Assembly (NCBI RefSeq): GCF_014534655.1 | Contig: NZ_JACVVD010000018.1 | Coordinates: forward strand, 1-64,000 | Length of the DNA stretch: 64,000 bases | Direction: 5' to 3' | Source of the DNA: Paenibacillus sedimenti | GTDB lineage: Bacteria > Bacillota > Bacilli > Paenibacillales > NBRC-103111 | Shown here: positions 47,509 through 56,202 of the stretch, in pieces | Layout of the letters: each line of letters opens with the position of its first letter | Numbering within the stretch: the first letter of the stretch is position 1 | Program-made: the position numbers and the translations under genes | Notes under the pieces: model-generated | What the model was told of the DNA's origin: nothing | The model's database searches: none | What the model saw: the letters and a program-made list of their open reading frames with translations, nothing else

Positions 47509-47644
47509 GGCAGTAATACATATAGTCATAAAGTTTTCCGAAGTAAGCTATGCCGATCCAAACCTTGGATAAGCCCTATCGAATTCCAATGGTTGGAATA
47601 AATTTGTCAGAAATCAACAAATAGTTAAATATCTAATATTTTGT

Positions 47645-47658
47645 CCAAACAAATTTGG
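47645..47658 (+). promoter_or_regulatory. Dyad conserved in front of both rfbF copies
   Basis: The sequence CCAAACAAATTTGG (CCAAA/TTTGG arms) lies about 75 bases upstream of the rfbF start, and the flanks TTGTCC and TACATCCTTCATTAAATAT are also kept in copy 2 (55319-55332). It may be an operator or part of a promoter; no protein can be named. Confidence 0.35.
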
Positions 47659-47730
47659 TACATCCTTCATTAAATATTTATGTACCGCAAGTATCGTCCG
47701 GGGAAAAGTACAAGTGCAAGGAGTGATATT

Positions 47731-48528
47731 ATGAAAGTTATTATTTTAGCAGGGGGTTTTGGCACAAGATTAAGCGAAGAAACTCATTTAAAACCAAAAC
47801 CGATGATCGAAATTGGGGATAAGCCAATTTTATGGCACATTATGCAGCATTACTCCAGTTATGGTTTCAATGATTTTGTTATTTGCTTGGGGTATAAAAG
47901 TCAAGTAATCAAAAACTATTTCTCCAACTACTTCCTCAATAACTCTGATGTGACCTTTGACTTCCGGGAAAAAAATGAATGTATCATTCACCGCCACTCT
48001 GCGGAGCCTTGGCAAGTGACCTTAGTTGAAACCGGACTGCACACATTGACGGGAGGGCGGATTAAACGAGTACAGAAGTATTTCGGGAACGAGCCTTTTA
48101 TGTTGACATACGGCGACGGTGTCAGCGACGTTAATATTGCAAAATTAGTCGAGTTTCACCGCTCCCACGGGAAACTGGCTACAGTAACCGCTACAAGGCC
48201 ACAAGGGAGATTCGGCATGTTATCCATCTCCTCTGACCAACAGGTAGAGAAGTTTCAAGAAAAAATAGAAGGGGATGATGGTTGGATTAACACTGGCTTC
48301 TTTGTACTGCAGCCGGAAGTGTTTGCTTACTTAACTGGCGGGGATGAATCCGTATTTGAGAAGCAGCCGCTCGAGAACCTTGCTAAGGATGGACAATTAA
48401 TGGCGTTCATGCATAACAGCTTTTGGCATCCGATGGATACGTTACGAGACAAAGAGTATTTGGAGGAGCTTTGGGCATCAGGGAAAGCCCCGTGGAATAC
48501 GGGAGAGGCGGTACGGCGGCTGAAATAA
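47731..48528 (+). CDS. rfbF: Glucose-1-phosphate cytidylyltransferase, copy 1
   Basis: The product has 265 residues from the ATG at 47731, preceded by AAGGAGTG; the open frame begins 17 codons earlier without a ribosome site. It makes CDP-glucose from CTP and glucose-1-phosphate. The nucleotide-binding start MKVIILAGGFGTRLSEET, then KPKPMIEIGDKPILWHIMQ, MLTYGDGVSDVNI, GWINTGFFVLQPEV and SFWHPMDTLRDK are the RfbF pattern. Intact, and closely similar to copy 2 (55405). It opens cassette copy 1. Confidence 0.93.
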   Translation: MKVIILAGGFGTRLSEETHLKPKPMIEIGDKPILWHIMQHYSSYGFNDFVICLGYKSQVIKNYFSNYFLNNSDVTFDFREKNECIIHRHSAEPWQVTLVETGLHTLTGGRIKRVQKYFGNEPFMLTYGDGVSDVNIAKLVEFHRSHGKLATVTATRPQGRFGMLSISSDQQVEKFQEKIEGDDGWINTGFFVLQPEVFAYLTGGDESVFEKQPLENLAKDGQLMAFMHNSFWHPMDTLRDKEYLEELWASGKAPWNTGEAVRRLK

Positions 48529-49416
48529 AAATAGTAATAACGGGTTCTACGGGATTTTTGGGTAGCCACCTTACGAGAGTTTTAGTCAAAGAAGGTTATG
48601 AAGTGATTATTGTAAAAAGAAGTTTCTCCAATACTTGGAGAATTTCCGACATATTGTCCGAAGTAACGGTCTTCAATCTCGATGAAGAGCCGTTCGAGCG
48701 GCCTTTTATACAATGCGGTCCAATCGATGCGGTCATTCACACCGGTACCAAGTACGATCGAAATGATGAATCGGCCTTGCAACTGTTGAATGCTAACGTT
48801 TCGTTTCCGCTGGAATTGCTGGAAACGGCTGCTTCCTACCAGACCGGGATGTTTATCAATACGGATTCTTTTATTCATAAAAATAATGCCGGTTATAGGC
48901 ACTTAGCCAAATATGCGCTGACCAAAAAACAGTTCCTCGAATGGGGCAAGGAATTAAGTGCAGCGGAGAAAATTCGCTTTCTTAATTGTCGGCTGGAGCA
49001 CATATACGGATAGTAAGTTCACCACCTATATTGTAAAAAGTTGTTTACAGCAAGTTCCCGAGCTACAACTGACACCAGGCAATCAGAAGAGAGATTTTAT
49101 ACATGTTCACGACGTCGTTTCGGCCTATTCTTTGCTGCTAAAGCAGCTACCGACTAATTTTCCTTGGTTTAGAGAATTTGAAATAGGAACAGGAACGACG
49201 ACGACCGTTCGCCATTTTGTAGAGCTGGTTCATCAGTTATCCCAATCCGGAACGAAGCTATATTTTGGTGCCATTCCGCATCGGGAGCACGAAATTATGG
49301 AGTCAATCGCCAATATTTCCGAACTCCGCAAATTAGGGTGGAACCATAAAATAAGCTTACAACAAGGGATCAAATACGCGATTATGAACGAAAAAAACAG
49401 GAATCGGTTAAATTGA
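48525..49416 (+). pseudogene. Broken RfbJ-like NAD-dependent reductase/epimerase, copy 1
   Basis: Compared with the intact copy at 56199, the start codon ATG has become ATA (48525-48527). A 14-base deletion after CATATACGGAT (about 49012) shifts the frame and stops the protein at RLEHIYG. The C-terminal half (RDFIHVHDVVSAY, FEIGTGTTTTVRHF, KLGWNHKISLQQ) remains open in another frame to 49416. Both lesions are relative to its sister copy, so this is a real pseudogene and not an annotation artefact. Confidence 0.9.
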
Positions 49417-49446
49417 CTCCATGACATGGTTGGAGGAGGGAGATAA

Positions 49447-50547
49447 TTGGGACAAATGAGCAACAATACAATCTATCAGACCGACCTTCAGTATATGTTC
49501 CAAAATCTTGACTCGAGTGAGAAAGCGAAACTTAAGAACGCATCGATTTTGATTACCGGTTGTGCCGGCTTTTTGGGATATTACTTCATGTCGTTTTTAT
49601 CCGAGTATTCCGAACAGCTAGGAATTAAAAGAGTAATTGGCATTGACAACTTTAAGCTTGGAAAACCGAAGTGGGTTACGGAACTAAGCCAATCGAATCC
49701 AAGGGTTGAACTTCATAGCGCGGATGTTACTCAATTTACATCGTTTCATGCGAAGCAAATGGGTGATGTTGATTTTATTATCCACATGGCCTCGATCGCT
49801 TCACCGACCTTCTATAGAATGTATCCGCTGGAAACTGTTGACGCCAATGTGTGGGGACTGCGGTCTTTACTCGATTATTATAGGGATAAGGACATAAAAG
49901 GATTTTTGTTTTTCTCCAGTAGTGAAGTGTATGGCGATCCGTTTCCGAATTATATCCCAACCCCGGAAGATTATAGAGGCAATGTGGCCATGATAGGGCC
50001 GCGCGCATGCTACGACGAGGCCAAGCGATTCGGGGAGACTCTCTGCTATTTGTACGCCGAAAAATTTCGTATGCCCATATCAATTGTCCGACCGTTCAAC
50101 AATTACGGTCCCGGTATGCGGCTTCATGATAAACGGGTGCCGGTCGATTTTGCCAAAGCTCTCGTTGAAAAGAAGAGTATCGTCATGCATTCGGACGGGA
50201 CTCCGACACGAACGTTTTGTTATGTGACGGATGCGATTATCGGGTACCTAAAAGCACTGCTGTACGAACCGTTCGATTACTTTAACATAGGCATGGAACA
50301 GCCCGAAATTTCAATCAAACAATTGGCCCAAATTTATAAAGAAGCAGGCTCGGCTATATATCATTTCAGTCCGTCGATCGAATTTAAGGAGTCTGAAGAA
50401 AAAAGCTATTTAACGCATAATCCGTCCAGACGATGCCCCGATATAACAAAGGCGAAAACCTTACTGTACTATTCCCCTGCTATTTCCGTAACCGAGGGTG
50501 TCCATCGATTTCTAACTTTTCTTAAAGAGGAGGGGAACATCCATTGA
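49447..50547 (+). CDS. NAD-dependent SDR, UDP-glucuronate decarboxylase-like (intact copy)
   Basis: The 366-residue extended SDR has NAD site GCAGFLG (38-44) and catalytic Tyr189/Lys193 (CYDEAKRFGE). ASIASPTFYRMYPLETVDAN, SSSEVYGDP and VRPFNNYGPGM follow the UDP-xylose synthase (UXS) pattern closely. UXS enzymes oxidise and decarboxylate UDP-glucuronate; a 4,6-dehydratase role is the main alternative. The neighbouring 6-dehydrogenase would make the glucuronate. The start is TTG 49447 (GGAGGGAGATAA upstream); ATG 49456 is possible. It overlaps the next gene by 4 bases. The sister copy at 57134 is destroyed, so this is the only functional one. Confidence 0.82.
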   Translation: MGQMSNNTIYQTDLQYMFQNLDSSEKAKLKNASILITGCAGFLGYYFMSFLSEYSEQLGIKRVIGIDNFKLGKPKWVTELSQSNPRVELHSADVTQFTSFHAKQMGDVDFIIHMASIASPTFYRMYPLETVDANVWGLRSLLDYYRDKDIKGFLFFSSSEVYGDPFPNYIPTPEDYRGNVAMIGPRACYDEAKRFGETLCYLYAEKFRMPISIVRPFNNYGPGMRLHDKRVPVDFAKALVEKKSIVMHSDGTPTRTFCYVTDAIIGYLKALLYEPFDYFNIGMEQPEISIKQLAQIYKEAGSAIYHFSPSIEFKESEEKSYLTHNPSRRCPDITKAKTLLYYSPAISVTEGVHRFLTFLKEEGNIH

Positions 50548-51596
50548 TAACGGTGATCGGACTTGGATTTGTCGGCTTGACCACCGCTCTAGGCTTCAGC
50601 GATAAAGATTACCTCGTTTACGGCTACGATACGAGTCAAGACAAGACAGAACGGTTGAGAAAAGGAATGGTTCCTTTTTACGAGCCTTATCTTGACGAGA
50701 AACTGAATCAATATATGAATAATCGCTTTCATATCGTAGATGATTTAAAGGACGCTATCGACAAGAGTGAAATCGTCTTTTTTTGTGTAGGAACCCCAAG
50801 CCAGGCTGATGGGAGCGCCGATTTAAGCTATATTTTCGATGCGGCCAAAAGCGTAACCGAATGTATAACCAAACCGCAGTTTAAGGTGCTGGTCATTAAG
50901 TCGTCGGTTCCGCCGGCAACGACAAGCGAGTGTATAAACCCTTATATAGAATCGTTAGGTTTTAAGGTTGACGAGGACGTCGGTCTAACCAACAATCCCG
51001 AGTTTTGCGGGAGGGGCATGCCTGGAGCGATTTTATGAATCCGGACAGGATCGTTATCGTCAAGAGTCCGACAAGAGCGGATAAATAGCTGAACAATATT
51101 TACCGGTCGTTTCAAGCCCCGATTTACCGGGGTAGTTTAACTACGGCAGAGTTTATTAAATATTTATCTAACACGTACTGGCCACTCTCATTAGTTTCGC
51201 AAATGAGCAATCATTAATCGCCAGAGCCATAGGTGATATTGATATTAGAACTGCCTTTCAAGTGCTGCACCGGGACAAGAGATGGTTTGAGGCTCCGGCC
51301 GCAATGACATCCTATGTTTATCCGGGCTGCGGCTTCGGAGGTTATTGCCTTCCCAAGGATACGCTTGCGTTAGTTAGTCAGTCTATCAAGAACGGGTACT
51401 CGCCGGATATTTTAAAAAGTGCAATCCAGGTGAACGAAGTCATTCAACAATTTGTGGTCAGAGAAATAACCGAAAAAGTCTGCCCGAAGGAAACAATAGG
51501 GATGTTGTTATTTTAACCGCATGGGATGAATTTGTAACGAACGAAAGGTCCATTAGAAACAAGCGCGTTTTCGATTATCGCTATTTATACGTCTGA
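50544..51596 (+). pseudogene. Broken nucleotide-sugar 6-dehydrogenase, copy 1
   Basis: The N-terminal 155 residues are intact (MITVIGLGFVGLTTALGF, FFCVGTPSQADGS). Relative to the intact copy at 58020 there is one T missing from a T-run after NNPEF (about 51005), one G missing in ATCGTCAA, an in-frame TAG (about 51086), and one T missing in ACACGTACTGG. A deletion of about 199 bases joins ATAGGGAT to GTTGTTATTTTAAC (about 51500). The active-site segment GCGFGGYCLPKD survives in an unlinked frame. Not functional. Confidence 0.92.
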
Positions 51597-51622
51597 ATTA
51601 ATGGAATCGGGGTGATGGTCTG

Positions 51623-52369
51623 GTGGATGACGTTTACACTTTAAAACCTTTTAAGGACACGGGGAAACGGTTTTTAGTCATCGCGCGGGTACGAGATGAC
51701 TCCCTCCATAAAGAGTGGATAAAGCCATCCAAATATAAAAATTTTGACTTGTATTTGGAGTATTACGGGGATGGGGGCAGCGATTTTCGAAGCGATTGTG
51801 ACTTCTACTCGGAGGGAAAGGAAACAAAGTGGCCCAGAATCTATAAGATTATCCAGAAGTACCGCGAACATATTTTTAAATATGACGCTGTATGGATCCC
51901 TGACGATGATATCAGCGTAGACTGTAAAACCATTCATAACATGTTTAAAACCTTTATGAAATACGAGTTATCTCTCGCCCAGCCCGCCTTAACAATGGAC
52001 TCGTTTTATTCTCATAAAATTACACGACAACAAAAAAAGTATGTACTGCGATACACCAGTTTTATAGAAGTGATGGTGCCCATATTCTCCAATAAAGCTC
52101 TTCAAAAATGCTGGAAATCATTTAAATTAAGTCAATCCGGTTGGGGACTGGACAACATCTGGCCTAAGTTTTTGGCTTTTCCCAACAATAAAATAGCTAT
52201 TATCGATAAAACGCCGGTTAAGCATACGAGGCCAGTAGGGGGAGGCACATTATATCAGGATATTCAAGGCTCCTCATACGATGAATTACACCGTATTCGA
52301 AAGCAATACAACGTTAAAAATCTATTTATTACGTATGGTAAGGTATGGGATAAAAAGCAGGCTAAATAG
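51623..52369 (+). CDS. DUF707 family protein, copy 1
   Basis: The 248-residue protein starts at a GTG (51623) with GGGGTGATGG upstream. It resembles DUF707: KETKWPRIYKII, the acidic AVWIPDDDISVDCKT, LAQPALTMDS, RYTSFIEVMVPIFS, SGWGLDNIWPKF and a late VKHTRPVGGGT. The DDD patch in a beta-strand context recalls the metal site of GT-A glycosyltransferases, so it may transfer the sugar made by this cassette. No signal peptide or membrane segment is seen. Two further copies lie at 59308 and 60312. The activity is inferred, not known. Confidence 0.75.
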   Translation: MDDVYTLKPFKDTGKRFLVIARVRDDSLHKEWIKPSKYKNFDLYLEYYGDGGSDFRSDCDFYSEGKETKWPRIYKIIQKYREHIFKYDAVWIPDDDISVDCKTIHNMFKTFMKYELSLAQPALTMDSFYSHKITRQQKKYVLRYTSFIEVMVPIFSNKALQKCWKSFKLSQSGWGLDNIWPKFLAFPNNKIAIIDKTPVKHTRPVGGGTLYQDIQGSSYDELHRIRKQYNVKNLFITYGKVWDKKQAK

Positions 52370-52399
52370 GAAACTGCAAGCAGCCAAACAATTCTTGTC

Positions 52400-52987
52400 C
52401 CCGCATTTGGAGAACAAAATCGTTCCGTCGTGTACTTGATCGACTCAATAGCACACAAGACTTTCCAGGATTTCATTTTGAAATCGACAACCAGCCAGTA
52501 TTAAGAGCAAACCCATAAGACTCGGGGTTGATGGAATTGCACTATCATCAGATCGCTCAACTCTTTACTAATGTCCGTTAACCGGTCGAAATTTGTATGC
52601 TATTGATACCACAGTTTTAAGAAACTTTTATACGCCGCTTACGGAGATTAACAGGGCTGTTCAATCAGTCGGAAGCAAAGGCACTACCACCGGCGGTATG
52701 CATGCAGATAATAAAGGGAATGTTTTTTACACGATGTTGGAAGCAAAAGGGGTTGGCTTTTATCGCCCTGAAACGAACAGCTTTCATCATTTCGTATCAG
52801 ATGACACAATGTTATGAGTTGTCTGGGTAGCCTTCGATCAAAGAGGGTCAATCATATTCAACAAAACCGATTGCACCAAATACTTGATGAAGCCCAACAA
52901 GATATGGATTGGACCTATCCATACAATTTGATCATATGGAAAGCATTTGTTGGCCATCATGAGAAGTCCTATTTATATGCACGATAG
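52400..52987 (+). pseudogene. Remnant of a major-royal-jelly/yellow-family (L-dopachrome tautomerase-related) protein
   Basis: Across shifting frames one can read RVLDRLNSTQDFPGFHFEID, NQPVLRANP(stop)DSG, DGIALSSDRSTLY(stop)CPLTG, then LYAIDTTVLRNFYTPLTEI, GGMHADNKGNVFYTMLEA, FHHFVSDDTML(stop), RLHQILDEAQQDMDWTYPYN and LIIWKAFVGHHEKSYLYAR (stop). This order matches the beta-propeller of bacterial yellow/MRJP-like proteins. At least two in-frame stops and two frameshifts are present. It lies between the cassette and the GT2-GT4 gene. The N-terminal half is absent. Confidence 0.6.
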
Positions 52988-53080
52988 TACTTTTACAAAG
53001 GACGCCTTTAAACTGGTTGTCCTTTGTAGCAACGGAATCAAATTTAGCCGTTATTCCCGTTACGGAGAACCGTATCATAT

Positions 53081-53344
53081 TTGGGCGTGTCCATTTCCAT
53101 GGATGATTTTGGGACGGGGTATTCTTCGTTAAGCTGTGTCAAAGATTTATCCATCGACAAATTGAACATCGATCGTTCCTTTATTACGAATATTTCAACG
53201 GACGAGCGGGACGCGGCCATTGTCAAAACGATTATCGCCTTATCCCGAAATCTGAACATGAAGGTGTTAGCGGAAGGCGGGCTGGATTCACGGGGGCATC
53301 CAAGCCAGAGGGAATCCGGACATCCTATTTGTTCATCCGGTTAA
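53081..53344 (+). pseudogene. EAL-domain (cyclic-di-GMP phosphodiesterase) fragment
   Basis: The frame reads SISMDDFGTGYSSLSCVKDL, SIDKLNIDRSFITNIS, AAIVKTIIALSRNLNMKVLA, EGG, which covers the DDFGTGYSSL and later motifs of EAL domains. The EAL motif itself, everything upstream and the end of the domain are missing. After EGG the frame is lost. A further open stretch (about 53300-53382, ending VHPVKDESVRQWICNC) is unassigned. Confidence 0.7.
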
Positions 53345-53408
53345 AGACGAATCCGTCCGTCAATGGATATGCAATTGCTGATTAGGAAAAAAAGGAGGAA
53401 ACAACGCT

Positions 53409-55211
53409 ATGGGAAATGACGTCACTGTAATGTTGCCTTCATACAATGCTGGAAGGTATTTGAAAGAAGCTGTGCAAAGTGTTTTTGATCAAACGTATAC
53501 AAACTGGAAATTAATTATTGTCGATGATGCATCTACGGATAACAGCATCGATACGATCCAAAAGTTTTTAAAGGATCCACGTGTTACCCTAATTCGTAAT
53601 CCACAAAATTTAGGCCAATCTAAAAGTCAAAATGTTGCCTTACAATTAGTGGATACTCCATATGTGATCCAGCTGGATGCTGATGATTTGTTTTTTCCAA
53701 ATACAATCGAAAGACTTAAGCAAGAGGCAGATAAACAATCGGAGGATGTTGCCGTATTTTACGGGAATTTCATGTATATTGGGGACGGGATGAAGAAAGG
53801 GAAAAAGAAAGCTCATATAAGAAGATATAGACAGTTTAAAGACGGATATGATTTTTTGCTGGAGGATTGTACGGTCCGTCCAAGGTTCTATCGGACTTCA
53901 GCTCTAAAAAGGGTTGGAGGCTGGCCGACGGATGATCCATATGAGGGACGATATATTGAAGACAGAAGCATTATATTACGTTTATTTGAATACTATCGTT
54001 GCCGCTGGGTGGATGAAACACTGTATAAATACCGAAAGCATAGCTCCAATTTGTCTAAAGCTATAGAGGTTAATGGTGAAGTTGTGGAATGGGTTGTTCG
54101 CGAGGCTTTAAAAAGATGGGGGGACCATTATAAACCGGTCTTCGCCTTTCATGAAGGCTGGAATCGAATGGTTCAGCTGGTGCCGAAAAAGAACAGTTTC
54201 AATAACAAATTAGGAATATCGTACGGCGGACTGATGCCTAAGCCGAAGGAAATCGTTTTTGGGGGTAGAGTGAAGCTAAGACATCTCGGAGAGAATTTCC
54301 CTGAAGATAAGTTAAACTATAATCTTATGTATTTAGTGAGCAGCTACCTGCCTGCTTGTGCTGAGCAGAAGGTGAAAGTATGCAGGGAGAACGGTATCAA
54401 ATTAGTATGGAACCAGAATGGGGTCGCTTTTCCGGCATGGGCGGGTAAAGCTTATAAAGATATGAATGAACGGCGTCGAAATTTACGTAAGCAAGCAGAT
54501 TGGGTCATTTACCAAAGTAATTTTTGCAAAATGAGTGCCGATAAATTCCTAGGCCAGTATAACGGGAAGTTTTCGATCCTTTATAACTGTGTAGATACAA
54601 CGTCATTTACCCCCCCTAAAAAGATCCCGTCATTATCTAAAATCCGTTTGTTAGTAATGGGAAGCCACTATGATAAAGAACGAGTGACACTGGCCTTGGA
54701 TACATTAGCGCTGTTATTAAAGAGTGGGGTTCGCGCGGAGCTCCAAATTGCCGGAAATCTGAAATGGCCAAACGCTAAAAAGGAAGTGCGAAGCAAAATA
54801 AGCTCATTGCGTTTGGATAAACATGTCCGGATTACGGATTCTTATTTGCAAGAAGATGCACCGAAGTTTTATCGAAAAACACATATTTTGCTGCATTTCA
54901 AATACAATGACCCAAGCCCTACAGTTCCAATAGAAGCCATGGCGTGCGGGATCCCCGTTATAGGGTCTCGTAGTGGAGGGATGACCGAATTATTAGGCAA
55001 AGACGGAGGAACCACCCTGGAAGTGCCGTTTAGTTGGGAGAAAATGTACTACCCAAGTGCCAAAGCCGCCGCAGACGCAGTCACCATAATTATGAAGGAT
55101 TGGAAAGCTTGGAGCAGCAAGGCACGGAAAAGGGCAGTCAAGCATTTTAGTAAAGAGAAATGGCTAAAGGAGCATAAAAAGATATTTAGTAAAGTTGTGG
55201 AATCGAACTGA
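53409..55211 (+). CDS. GT2-GT4 fusion glycosyltransferase
   Basis: The 600-residue protein has two catalytic domains. Residues of about 1-250 are a GT2 (GT-A) domain: VTVMLPSYNAGRYLKEAV, IIVDDASTDNS, LDADDLFFPN and a later YIEDRSIILRL. Residues of about 280-600 are a GT4 (GT-B) domain: VWNQNGVAFPAW, ILYNCVDTTSF, and PSPTVPIEAMACGIPVIG then SRSGGMTELL. It probably adds two different sugars to one glycan. No signal or membrane segment, so cytosolic. ATG 53409 follows AGGAGG. It lies between the two sugar cassettes, ends at a terminator, and is not part of the duplication. Confidence 0.88.
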   Translation: MGNDVTVMLPSYNAGRYLKEAVQSVFDQTYTNWKLIIVDDASTDNSIDTIQKFLKDPRVTLIRNPQNLGQSKSQNVALQLVDTPYVIQLDADDLFFPNTIERLKQEADKQSEDVAVFYGNFMYIGDGMKKGKKKAHIRRYRQFKDGYDFLLEDCTVRPRFYRTSALKRVGGWPTDDPYEGRYIEDRSIILRLFEYYRCRWVDETLYKYRKHSSNLSKAIEVNGEVVEWVVREALKRWGDHYKPVFAFHEGWNRMVQLVPKKNSFNNKLGISYGGLMPKPKEIVFGGRVKLRHLGENFPEDKLNYNLMYLVSSYLPACAEQKVKVCRENGIKLVWNQNGVAFPAWAGKAYKDMNERRRNLRKQADWVIYQSNFCKMSADKFLGQYNGKFSILYNCVDTTSFTPPKKIPSLSKIRLLVMGSHYDKERVTLALDTLALLLKSGVRAELQIAGNLKWPNAKKEVRSKISSLRLDKHVRITDSYLQEDAPKFYRKTHILLHFKYNDPSPTVPIEAMACGIPVIGSRSGGMTELLGKDGGTTLEVPFSWEKMYYPSAKAAADAVTIIMKDWKAWSSKARKRAVKHFSKEKWLKEHKKIFSKVVESN

Positions 55212-55231
55212 AAAAATTGCTCTCTTACAGT

Positions 55232-55260
55232 CAGCCAGAAGATCTGGCTGGCTTATTTTT
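55232..55260 (+). terminator. Rho-independent terminator after the GT2-GT4 gene
   Basis: CAGCCAG-AAGAT-CTGGCTG forms a perfect 7-bp stem, followed by GCTTATTTTT. It lies 20 bases past the stop. Confidence 0.85.
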
Positions 55261-55318
55261 AGGCTATGTTATTCTTTATTGTTGATTTAACAAATAGTTA
55301 AAAATCTAATACGATTGT

Positions 55319-55332
55319 CCAAACAAATTTGG
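55319..55332 (+). promoter_or_regulatory. Dyad conserved in front of rfbF, copy 2
   Basis: The same CCAAACAAATTTGG dyad as at 47645-47658, at the same distance from the start codon and with conserved flanks. It is kept while nearby bases have diverged slightly, which is weak support for a role. Confidence 0.35.
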
Positions 55333-55404
55333 TACATCCTTCATTAAATATCTATGAACCGCAAGTATCGTCCGGGGAAAAGGACAAGTGCAAGGAGTGA
55401 TAAT

Positions 55405-56202
55405 ATGAAAGTTATTATTTTAGCAGGGGGATTTGGCACAAGATTAAGCGAAGAAACACATTTAAAACCAAAACCGATGATCGAAATTGGGGATAAGCCA
55501 ATTTTATGGCACATTATGCAGCATTACTCCAGTTATGGTTTCAATGATTTTGTTATTTGCTTGGGGTATAAGAGTCAAGTAATCAAAGATTATTTCTCCA
55601 ACTACTTCCTCTATAACTCAGATGTGACCTTTAACTTCCTGAAAAAAAATAAATGTATCATTCACCGCCATTACACGGAGCCTTGGCAAGTGACCTTAGT
55701 TGAAACCGGACTGCACACATTGACGGGAGGACGGATTAAGCGAGTACAGGAGTATATCGGGAATGAGCCTTTTATGTTGACATACGGTGACGGTGTCAGC
55801 GACGTTAATATTGAAAAATTAGTCGAGTTTCACCGCTCCCACGGGAAACTGGCTAGCGTGACCGCTGCAAGGCCGCAAGGGAGATTCGGCATGTTATCCA
55901 TCTCCTCTGATCAACAGGTTGAGAAGTTTCAAGAAAAAATAGAAGGGGATGGCGGTTGGATTAACGCTGGCTTCTTTGTACTTCAGCCGGAAGTGTTTGC
56001 TTACTTAACCGGAGGGGATGAAACCGTATTTGAGAAGCAGCCGCTCGAAAACCTTGCTAAGAATGGAAATTTAATGGCGTTCAAGCATAACAGCTTTTGG
56101 CATCCGATGGATACGTTACGGGACAAAAAGTATTTGGAGGAGCTTTGGGCATCAGGGAAGGCTCCGTGGAATACGGGAGAGGAGTTACGGCGGCCGAAAT
56201 GA
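55405..56202 (+). CDS. rfbF: Glucose-1-phosphate cytidylyltransferase, copy 2
   Basis: The product has 265 residues from the ATG at 55405 with AAGGAGTG upstream. All motifs of copy 1 are kept (LAGGFGTRLSEET, KPMIEIGDKPILWHI, MLTYGDGVSDV, FWHPMDTLRDK). Differences from copy 1 are scattered substitutions, for example YNSDVTFNFLKKNK in place of NNSDVTFDFREKNE. The stop overlaps the next gene (ATGA), so translation is coupled. It should make CDP-glucose. Confidence 0.93.
   Translation: MKVIILAGGFGTRLSEETHLKPKPMIEIGDKPILWHIMQHYSSYGFNDFVICLGYKSQVIKDYFSNYFLYNSDVTFNFLKKNKCIIHRHYTEPWQVTLVETGLHTLTGGRIKRVQEYIGNEPFMLTYGDGVSDVNIEKLVEFHRSHGKLASVTAARPQGRFGMLSISSDQQVEKFQEKIEGDGGWINAGFFVLQPEVFAYLTGGDETVFEKQPLENLAKNGNLMAFKHNSFWHPMDTLRDKKYLEELWASGKAPWNTGEELRRPK

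Larger units (their letters stand above)
47616..52372 (+). repeat. Nucleotide-sugar cassette, copy 1 of a large direct repeat
   Basis: From AACAAATAGTTAAA (47616) to the end of the first DUF707 gene this segment is collinear with 55289-60060. It holds intact rfbF, broken rfbJ-like, intact decarboxylase-like, broken dehydrogenase and intact DUF707 genes. The two copies differ by scattered substitutions, small indels and two deletions of about 200 bases in opposite copies. Confidence 0.9.
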
